Below, piece after piece: positions 1 to 4,573 of a stretch of 5,267 bases of DNA (position 1 is its first letter; the number at the start of each line of letters is the position of its first letter). The notes beneath the pieces were generated by a model. The model had not been told where the DNA came from and made no database searches. It saw only the letters and a list, made by a program, of their open reading frames with translations. The DNA is taken from NCBI GenBank assembly GCA_028871195.1, contig JAGWNT010000146.1, positions 1-5,267 on the forward strand, given 5' to 3'. A program made the position numbers and the translations under genes. The DNA is from REEB85 sp018971455. Its GTDB lineage: Bacteria; Pseudomonadota; Alphaproteobacteria; Acetobacterales; Acetobacteraceae.

Positions 1-8
1 GTCTCGAA
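1..8. repeat. Left terminal inverted repeat of the IS (partial)
   Basis: gtctcgaa at the window start matches the reverse complement of 908-915 perfectly. The similarity carries on imperfectly for about seven more bases if a one-base gap is allowed. The outer part of this repeat is cut off by the window edge. Confidence 0.7.
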
Positions 9-92
9 ACGCGTTCGGTATGATCGTCTGGGATCTGGGCAGTCGAGGCAAATCGTGATTCGTCGAGTTTGCAAAGAGCTGACGAGACAGCG

Positions 93-899
93 ATGTGGAC
101 CCCGACCACCCGCCGGCAGCATAGCCGGGCGGGCCTACGCTATGGAAGCGACCTGACTGATGCCGAGTGGGCCATCCTCGGCCCGTTCCTCCCGCCCGAG
201 GCGAAGTGCGGCCGCAAGCGGGCCTATGCGATGCGGGAGGTGGTGAATGCCATGTGCTACGTTCTTCGTGGCGGCATCGCGTGGCGGCTGATGCCGGACA
301 CCTTCCCGCCCTGGCGCACCGTCTACCGCTGGTTTGTCCGGCTGCGCGACGACGGCGCCTGGGAGACGATCAACCATCACCTGGTCATGCGTGACCGCGA
401 GCGGGTCGGACGCGAGGCCAGCCCCACGGCGGCGGTGATTGACAGCCAGAGCGTCAAGACGACCGAGAGCGGGGGCATCCTGGGCTACGATGCAGGCAAG
501 AAGATCAAGGGCCGCAAGCGACACGCGCTGGTGGACACGGGCGGCCGGGCCCTCAAGCTCCAGGTCCACGCGGCCGACATCCAGGACCGCGACGGCGCCG
601 GGCCGCTGCTGCGGGCATCGCGCCCAAGCTGGCCGTTCGTGCAACTCGCCTATGCCGATGGCGGTTACGCCGGGCCTCGCGTCGCCGAGGCGAGCCCGAT
701 CCGTGTCGAGGTGGCGCGCAAGGCCGACAACCAGATCGGCTTTGCCGTCATAGCCCGCCGCTGGGTCGTCGAGCGGTTCTTCGCCTGGATCAACCGCAAC
801 CGCCGCTTGGCCAAGGACGTCGAGGCTACGATCGCATCCGCACAGGCCTTCCTCTACGCCGCTTCCGCAATCCTGCTGCTACGACGCATGGCACGTTAA
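93..899 (+). CDS. IS5-family DDE transposase
   Basis: This 268-residue protein would catalyse cut-and-paste transposition of the surrounding IS. The N-terminal part (about residues 16-95, starting YGSDLTDAEWAIL and including the GGIAWRLMP stretch) matches the IS5-family DUF4096-type domain. The DDE nuclease core follows: first Asp in IDSQS (D117), the SGG...GYDAGKKIKGRKRH segment typical of the family (from about residue 127), second Asp in YADGGY (D189), and the Glu in RWVVERFFAW (E227) with the NRNRRLAKD tail. All catalytic residues and the full length are present, so the enzyme looks functional. The ATG at 93 is chosen over an in-frame TTG at 69 because the family typically begins just before the YGSDLTD block and the extra eight residues add nothing recognisable. 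The gene is transcribed towards the 3' side of the broken binding-protein gene, that is, antisense to it. Confidence 0.93.
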   Translation: MWTPTTRRQHSRAGLRYGSDLTDAEWAILGPFLPPEAKCGRKRAYAMREVVNAMCYVLRGGIAWRLMPDTFPPWRTVYRWFVRLRDDGAWETINHHLVMRDRERVGREASPTAAVIDSQSVKTTESGGILGYDAGKKIKGRKRHALVDTGGRALKLQVHAADIQDRDGAGPLLRASRPSWPFVQLAYADGGYAGPRVAEASPIRVEVARKADNQIGFAVIARRWVVERFFAWINRNRRLAKDVEATIASAQAFLYAASAILLLRRMAR

Positions 900-907
900 T
901 CAACCGA

Positions 908-921
908 TTCGAGACAGACTC
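908..921. repeat. Right terminal inverted repeat of the IS
   Basis: Read from outside inward on the minus strand, this end is gagtctgtctcgaa. Its inner eight bases pair with bases 1-8. The outer limit at 921 is inferred from where the interrupted gene's reading frame stops looking like a substrate-binding protein and from the adjacent TGA, which fits a TNA target. An error of a few bases is possible. Confidence 0.65.
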
Positions 922-924
922 TGA
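922..924. other. Putative target-site duplication, right copy (TGA)
   Basis: TGA directly follows the inferred right end of the IS and fits the 3-bp TNA duplications known for IS1031-type members of IS5. The matching copy should sit about six bases before window base 1 and cannot be seen, so this is an inference. Confidence 0.35.
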
Positions 925-1504
925 TATAATTTCTTGGTCGTCTTGGTCTGCGCACAGCCGGTTTCATCGTTGGGATTGAGCATCACCATACTGCGTTCCG
1001 TGAGATGGTCCTTCATCCACCTGGCATAGGGCGGCATGAAGTCCGACGCCGTGCTGTACGCACGGAACAGAAACTTGGTCTTCGCGTCGATTGCCGCCGG
1101 CGTATAGGAAGTGGTGAGGGCCACGATCTTGTCGTTCTCGATACGTTGCTTCAGCGCCATCGTTGGCGCCGAGGTCTGGATAACAATATATTTTACGTGG
1201 TCGAGATTGACGAGGCGGTTGTAGGCGGCAACTGCCTCCGCCGCCTTGTACCGGTCATCATATGCGACGATCTCGACCTTGTATCTCGTGCCTCCGACTT
1301 CGAGCCCGCCCTTCGCATTGATCTCGTCGGCGCGCGTCTGCATGGAGCCCTTGGCAGCGTATCCCCAGGGTGCGCCGGGACCCGTAAGGGGGCCGATGAG
1401 GCCGATCTTGAGCGTCGCGGCCCCGGCGCCAGCGGCAACGCAGCCATATAGCGCCACGCAGAATAGTATCCGGTGGATGGTGGTTGCGATTCGCATGTAA
1501 GATG

Positions 1505-1512
1505 CTCCTTTC
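1505..1512 (-). promoter_or_regulatory. Ribosome binding site of the binding-protein gene
   Basis: On the minus strand the sequence reads gaaaggag, eight bases before the ATG at 1496. This near-perfect Shine-Dalgarno site fixes the start and rules out the longer open frame running up to about 1712, whose N-terminus looks non-coding. Confidence 0.8.
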
Positions 1513-1703
1513 AAACGGTGGTGTTCCGCAACATTGCTCGTGGATCGGACAAAGACGCAGGGCAAAGGGCCGCAGCGAGCGTCCGGGTCGTACAAGGCTT
1601 TCGAGACGATGCGCACGAACGGCAAGGCGATGCGGCTGGTGCTACTTGCGGGCGGCGCGACCGGGGCGCGGCGGATGCTGTTTTCGCTGCCAGACCGCGC
1701 GGT

Positions 1704-1719
1704 ATTGCACACATTGCAC
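1704..1719. repeat. Tandem ATTGCAC direct repeat
   Basis: Two identical copies of attgcac (1704-1710 and 1713-1719) are separated by two bases, a 9-bp period. The TTGCA core recurs in the dyad at 1780-1812. This could be a weak protein-binding array or chance. Confidence 0.25.
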
Positions 1720-1779
1720 CGGTCTCATGCCGGCCGATCTCGGCGACCGCCCGCAGAGCAGCTGTGATCCGTTGACTAT

Positions 1780-1812
1780 TCGATGCAACTCCGTTTCGTG
1801 CTGTTGCATCGA
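1780..1812. repeat. 10-bp perfect inverted repeat with 13-base spacer
   Basis: tcgatgcaac (1780-1789) and gttgcatcga (1803-1812) are exact reverse complements around a 13-base spacer. The arm centres are 23 bp apart, about two helical turns, which suits a dimeric regulator binding one face of the DNA. As RNA it could fold into a 10-bp stem. No T-run follows on either strand, so an intrinsic terminator is unlikely. It lies downstream of the candidate minus-strand promoter, in what would be the leader of the binding-protein gene. Confidence 0.55.
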
Positions 1813-1857
1813 TCAGTGCGTTCCCTTGGCGCCGTTCATGGAACTCCCCTGGCATCA

Positions 1858-1886
1858 ATCACAACAGCCCAGTTTCTGAGGGTCAA
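1858..1886 (-). promoter_or_regulatory. Candidate minus-strand promoter for the binding-protein gene
   Basis: On the minus strand TTGACC (1886-1881) is followed after exactly 17 bases by TGTGAT (1863-1858), a good sigma-70-like -35 and a moderate -10. Transcription would begin near 1851 and give a leader of about 350 bases before the binding-protein ATG. The long leader counts against it, but no better promoter is visible closer to that gene. Confidence 0.3.
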
Positions 1887-1913
1887 GAGAAAGTTTTATA
1901 TGAGGACGATAGT

Positions 1914-1925
1914 CCGTAAATACGA
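1914..1925. promoter_or_regulatory. Operator-like repeat, copy 1 (one mismatch)
   Basis: ccgtaaatacga differs by one base from the two exact copies downstream. It starts 65 bp before copy 2, close to six helical turns, and lies upstream of the -35 box. It overlaps the end of a short ggac-gata-gtcc dyad (1904-1915) and adjoins the palindrome gaacgttc (1924-1931). Confidence 0.45.
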
Positions 1926-1959
1926 ACGTTCTTATGGCCCAAATGTGCGCGCGCGCCGC

Positions 1960-1987
1960 TTGACGGGAGTGAGGAATGCCGTATATA
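1960..1987 (+). promoter_or_regulatory. Predicted livHMGF promoter
   Basis: TTGACG (1960-1965) is followed after 16 bases by TATATA (1982-1987), a sigma-70-like pair; TATACG at 1984 with an 18-base spacer is an alternative. Transcription would start near 1994, leaving a leader of about 50 bases before the livH GTG. The -10 lies within operator-like copy 2, which implies repression. An alternating purine-pyrimidine GC tract (1944-1956) sits directly upstream. Confidence 0.55.
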
Positions 1988-1990
1988 CGA
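1979..1990. promoter_or_regulatory. Operator-like repeat, copy 2, over the -10 box
   Basis: ccgtatatacga contains the perfect 10-bp palindrome cgtatatacg (1980-1989). It covers the predicted -10 box, so a bound protein would block RNA polymerase. The GT-N4-AC form of the core resembles GntR-family operators; that family assignment is inference. Confidence 0.55.
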
Positions 1991-1998
1991 GTGAATTA

Positions 1999-2010
1999 CC
2001 GTATATACGA
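1999..2010. promoter_or_regulatory. Operator-like repeat, copy 3, just after the transcription start
   Basis: This is an exact second copy of ccgtatatacga, starting 20 bp after copy 2 (about two helical turns). Two sites on the same DNA face around the start point is a typical layout for cooperative repression. Confidence 0.55.
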
Positions 2011-2034
2011 ACCAATAAGCGACGGGGAATACGT

Positions 2035-2040
2035 GGGGAA
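2035..2040 (+). promoter_or_regulatory. livH ribosome binding site deciding the GTG start
   Basis: ggggaa lies six bases before the GTG at 2047 but 18 before the in-frame ATG at 2059, which favours the GTG. Confidence 0.55.
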
Positions 2041-2046
2041 ACGACT

Positions 2047-2901
2047 GTGATTGCTCAGATGATTGTCAACGGGCTGCTGGGTGGGCTGATCTACGTGATC
2101 ATGGCCCTCGGCTTCACGCTGATTTTCGGCATCATGCGGATCGTGAATTTCGCGCACGGCGAGTTCTACATGCTTGGCGCTGTCGGCGTGCTGATCCTCT
2201 TCGGCGGCTTTGGCGTGAACTATTTCGTCGCTGTCGTTGCCGCGGGTCTGCTCACCGGTGCGCTGGGCATGATCGCGGAGCGCGTCCTGTTCCGCTCCGT
2301 GGTCGGCGAGGAGATGCCGGGGATGATCATGTCCCTCGGCCTCTCCATCATCCTGCAATCCATCGTCCTGCTCGCCCTCGGACCGGAGGAGCAGACCGTC
2401 GCCCGGCCGTTCTCCGGCATCTGGCGGATCGCCGGGGCCGTGGTTCCGTGGGACCGCACCGTGGTGTCAATCAGCGCCATCGTCGTTCTCGTCATCTTCT
2501 ACATCTTCCTCAAATTCTCCCGCCTCGGCCTGGCCATGCAGGCGGTCGCCCAGGACCCCACCACCGCGTCGCTGATGGGCGTTGAATCCGGCACCATCTA
2601 TGCGTCGGCCTACGGCATCGCCTGCCTGCTCGCCGGCCTCGGTGGCGCGCTGATGGCGCCCATCTACACGATCGGCCCTTACATGGGTCAGAACCCGATG
2701 TTGAAGGCATTTGTCGTCGTCGTCATCGGCGGCCTCGGCAGCATTCCCGGTGCCATGCTGGGTGGCTTGCTGCTCGGTCTCACGGAATCCGTGCTGTCGA
2801 CCCTGATGGATTCCACCACCGCCCTCATCGCCTCCTTCGGCGTGGTCCTGCTTGTGGTGCTGATACGCCCCAACGGCTTGCTCGGGCGGACCGTGCGATG
2901 A
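2047..2901 (+). CDS. livH: ABC transporter permease LivH
   Basis: This is an inner-membrane channel subunit of a HAAT-family importer (BPD_transp_2 domain), pairing with LivM to pass hydrophobic amino acids or related solutes into the cytoplasm. From the GTG start it has 284 residues, the normal LivH length (an ATG at 2059 would give 280). The family signature GLIYVIMALGFTLIFGIMRI followed by VNFAHGEFYMLGA fills residues 13-44. About eight hydrophobic segments follow. The cytoplasmic loop contacting the ATPases is around residues 160-195 (LAMQAVAQDPTTASLMGVE), and the conserved VVVIGGLGSIPGAMLGGLLLG block is at 225-244. The end IRPNGLLGR is typical. An upstream extension of the open frame to 1783 runs through the promoter and operators and is rejected. 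The stop overlaps the livM start as ATGA, so the two are translationally coupled. The real substrate (branched-chain amino acids, amides, urea, aromatics) cannot be read from the sequence. Confidence 0.93.
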   Translation: MIAQMIVNGLLGGLIYVIMALGFTLIFGIMRIVNFAHGEFYMLGAVGVLILFGGFGVNYFVAVVAAGLLTGALGMIAERVLFRSVVGEEMPGMIMSLGLSIILQSIVLLALGPEEQTVARPFSGIWRIAGAVVPWDRTVVSISAIVVLVIFYIFLKFSRLGLAMQAVAQDPTTASLMGVESGTIYASAYGIACLLAGLGGALMAPIYTIGPYMGQNPMLKAFVVVVIGGLGSIPGAMLGGLLLGLTESVLSTLMDSTTALIASFGVVLLVVLIRPNGLLGRTVR

Positions 2902-3818
2902 AGCTGCGCGTGGTCTACGGCCTCATCCTTCTGCTGGCGATCCTGCCCTGGTTCATCGGCAGCCGCTACATCTTCCACATCGCCACCATGATCGTGATCA
3001 TGATCCCGCTGGTCCTGGGCATGCACCTCATGGTGCGTATCGGCCAGCTTTCGCTGGCGCATCCCGCCTTCTGGGGCGTGGGCGCCTACGCCAGCGCGCT
3101 GCTGACCATGCGCCTCGGCATGCCGCCGCTGCTCTCCATCCTGGTCGGCGCCCTCATCCCTTCGCTCATGGCGCTGGTGCTCGGGCCCATCTTCCTGCGC
3201 ATCAAGGGCGTCTTCTTCGTTCTCCTCACCTTTGCCTTCGGCGAGATCGTCGACCTGGTCTTTCAGGAATGGACCGACCTGTTCGGCGGCAATTCCGGGC
3301 TCTACGGGATTCCCAAGTTCTCGATCCTCGGCCTGCGCCTGACGCAGATCCCGCACTATTACGTCCTCGGCCTCATCGCCGCCGTCCTCATCTATCTCCT
3401 GATGCGCGCGATAGAGCGTTCCGATATCGGCGCCATACTGGAATCGCTCAACGAGGACGAGATGCTGAGCCGCTCGATGGGCGCCAACGCGCTGGCCTGG
3501 CGGGTCGCCGCCTTCGTCGTCAGCGCCTTCGTGGCCGGCATATCGGGCGGCATCTACGCCTTCTACATCGGCTTCCTCTCGCCCGACCCGTTCGGCTTCC
3601 AGACGATCGTCGATCTCATCGTCATGGTCACCGTCGGCGGCGCGGGCACGGTCCTCGGCCCCGTGCTCGGCGCCATCGTGACGGTGCCGTTGCCGGAGCT
3701 TCTGCGTGACGCGCGCGAATACCAGCTCATGATCTACGGCGTCTGCCTCATCGGCTTCATGAAGTTCGCCAAGCAGGGGCTGATCTCGTTCATCGTCGAC
3801 AAGCGGAGCGGCGCGTGA
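2898..3818 (+). CDS. livM: ABC transporter permease LivM
   Basis: This is the second inner-membrane channel subunit, 306 residues, expected to form a heterodimer with LivH. The N-terminus has two hydrophobic segments (residues 7-20 and 27-45). The family motif normally reading GQLSLGHAAFFGIGAY appears at 49-64 as GQLSLAHPAFWGVGAY. GGNSGLYGIP (130-139) takes the place of the usual GG(S)DGL loop. The ATPase-contacting loop is at about 174-205 (RSDIGAILESLNEDEMLSRS, then MGANALAWR). SPDPFGFQTIVDLIVMVTVG with GAGTVLGPVLGA (228-259) is a clear family block. It overlaps livH by four bases upstream and livG by four bases (GTGA) downstream. The family is certain; the loop substitutions suggest a sequence some way from the E. 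coli-type leucine transporter, so its substrate may differ. Confidence 0.92.
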   Translation: MKLRVVYGLILLLAILPWFIGSRYIFHIATMIVIMIPLVLGMHLMVRIGQLSLAHPAFWGVGAYASALLTMRLGMPPLLSILVGALIPSLMALVLGPIFLRIKGVFFVLLTFAFGEIVDLVFQEWTDLFGGNSGLYGIPKFSILGLRLTQIPHYYVLGLIAAVLIYLLMRAIERSDIGAILESLNEDEMLSRSMGANALAWRVAAFVVSAFVAGISGGIYAFYIGFLSPDPFGFQTIVDLIVMVTVGGAGTVLGPVLGAIVTVPLPELLRDAREYQLMIYGVCLIGFMKFAKQGLISFIVDKRSGA

Positions 3819-4573
3819 CGGCCCCCCTTCTCCTGGTCGAGGGCCTTACCCGGCGCTTCGGCGGCCTGATCGCGGCGAGCGACGTTTCGTTCGCCGTCGC
3901 GCCCGGTGAAATCTTCGGCATCATCGGCCCCAATGGCGCCGGCAAGACGACGCTGTTCAACGTCATCGCCGGCCATTACCGGCCCACCTCCGGCCGGGTC
4001 GCGTTCGAGGGCACGGATATCTCCGGCCACGCGTCGGACGAGGTTGGTCGTCGCGGCATCGCCCGCACGTTCCAGGCGGTGCATGTCTTCAAGAACGAGA
4101 CGGTTCGCGCCAATCTCCATCGGGCGGCCATCCTGGCGCGCCGCCACAATCCGCTTGCCTGGCTGTCCCGCCACCCTCACGCGACGCCCGATCTCGAGGG
4201 AACCGCGGCGTTCCTGGGGCTGGACAAGCTGCTCGACAACGTCGCCGGCTCGCTCGCCTACGGCTTGCAGAAGACGGTGGGCGTCGGGCTCGCCATGATG
4301 GTCGGCCCCAAGCTCATGCTGATGGATGAGCCGGCGGCCGGCCTCAACCCATCCGAAAAGATTGCCGCCGCCGCCCTCATCCGCCGCCTGCGCGACGAAC
4401 GCGGCATCTCCGTTCTCCTGGTGGAGCACGACATGCCGCTGGTCATGGGTATCTGTGACCGCATCCTCGTGCTCAATCAGGGGATACCGATCGCCCTCGG
4501 GACACCTGCCGAGGTCAAGTCCAACCAGGCCGTCATTGATGCCTATCTCGGGGAGGACTACGAGTTTGCTTGA
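3815..4573 (+). CDS. livG: ABC transporter ATP-binding protein LivG
   Basis: This cytoplasmic ATPase powers the LivHM channel and should pair with LivF. It has 252 residues, the usual length. The GTG start overlaps the livM stop, with ggag six bases upstream (3805-3808). Walker A is GPNGAGKTT (38-46), the Q-loop glutamine is Q87 in ARTFQ, Walker B is LMLMDEP (167-173), the D-loop region is AGLNPSE, and the switch histidine is H205 in LLVEHDM. The signature motif is SLAYGLQK (146-153) followed by TVGVGLAMM, where LivG proteins usually have LSYG-Q-R and an ARAL-like stretch. The serine is replaced by alanine and the following helix is unusual. Whether this weakens ATPase activity cannot be told; a partner site built with LivF's canonical signature could compensate. 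The C-terminal GIPIALGTPAEVKSNQAVIDAYLG is family-typical. Confidence 0.93.
   Translation: MTAPLLLVEGLTRRFGGLIAASDVSFAVAPGEIFGIIGPNGAGKTTLFNVIAGHYRPTSGRVAFEGTDISGHASDEVGRRGIARTFQAVHVFKNETVRANLHRAAILARRHNPLAWLSRHPHATPDLEGTAAFLGLDKLLDNVAGSLAYGLQKTVGVGLAMMVGPKLMLMDEPAAGLNPSEKIAAAALIRRLRDERGISVLLVEHDMPLVMGICDRILVLNQGIPIALGTPAEVKSNQAVIDAYLGEDYEFA
4550..4556 (+). promoter_or_regulatory. livF ribosome binding site deciding a TTG start
   Basis: ggggagg within the end of livG lies nine bases before TTG at 4566. The next in-frame candidate, GTG at 4575, would be 18 bases away and would remove the conserved LLEV opening. Confidence 0.6.

Larger units (their letters stand above)
1..921 (+). mobile_element. 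IS5-family insertion sequence, left tip outside window
   Basis: One transposase gene is flanked by short inverted ends. Bases 1-8 (gtctcgaa) are the exact inverse of 908-915 (ttcgagac), and weaker similarity continues inward. On the right, the IS sequence appears to run to about 921, because the adjacent bases 922 onward read as an unbroken substrate-binding protein gene. By symmetry about six bases of the left end (expected gagtct) lie before base 1, giving a total of roughly 927 bp, within the usual range for single-ORF IS5-family elements. TGA at 922-924 would fit the TNA target preference known for the IS1031 subgroup, but the other copy of the target duplication is not in the window. The exact boundary and subgroup are inferred; the IS identity is secure. 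Confidence 0.88.
900..1496 (-). pseudogene. Branched-chain-amino-acid-type ABC substrate-binding protein, truncated by the IS
   Basis: The intact gene would encode a periplasmic receptor (Peripla_BP_6 / LivJ-like, type 1 fold) that delivers substrate to a LivHMGF-type importer. The start ATG (1496-1494) is preceded by gaaaggag at ideal distance. Residues 1 to about 27 form a signal peptide: basic start, hydrophobic stretch LFCVALYGCVAA, and an AGAGA cleavage region. The mature part opens with LKIGLIGPLTGPGAPWG and continues through DEINAKGGLEVGG and the YDDRYKAAEAVAAYNRLV block typical of the family. Gene-derived sequence ends near residue 191 (KKLY). The last codons and the TGA stop at 902-900 come from the IS end. 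Family members are usually about 370-420 residues, so the second lobe is missing and the product cannot form a binding cleft. The 3' half may survive on the far side of the IS, outside the window. The gene is divergent from livH, so it was probably the cognate receptor; the substrate cannot be told. Confidence 0.88.
1497..2046. other. Divergent intergenic control region (550 bp, no convincing gene)
   Basis: This stretch separates the start of the binding-protein gene (minus) from livH (plus). Open frames exist on both strands (for example minus 1858-1511 and plus 1534-1767), but their products are arginine/alanine-rich, match no family I know and lack good ribosome sites, so I treat them as chance. 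The livH-proximal part (1890-2046) is visibly more AT-rich and carries the promoter and repeats listed separately. The part nearer the binding-protein gene (1513-1780) shows no clear promoter; its only pattern is the ATTGCAC pair at 1704-1719. Compared with the compact operon next to it the gap is long, which suggests regulated divergent transcription, or a lost small gene. Confidence 0.6.

Noticed and set aside
69..92. TTG start for the transposase
   Set aside because: The extra eight residues are not family-like; ATG at 93 gives the usual start.
1600..1607. ttcgagac identical to the IS inverted-repeat core
   Set aside because: An isolated eight-base match without surrounding IS sequence; most likely chance, not a remnant or second insertion.
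1511..1858. Small open frames on both strands in the intergenic region
   Set aside because: No recognisable product, poor ribosome sites and compositions expected of chance frames. A degraded small gene cannot be fully excluded.
1944..1956. Alternating tgtgcgcgcgcgc tract upstream of the livH -35
   Set aside because: It could in principle adopt Z-DNA, but such a short tract is common in high-GC genomes and nothing else supports a role.
1783..2046. N-terminal extension of livH by 88 codons to 1783
   Set aside because: It passes through the dyad, promoter and operator repeats, has no ribosome site, and LivH proteins begin at about the 2047 position.
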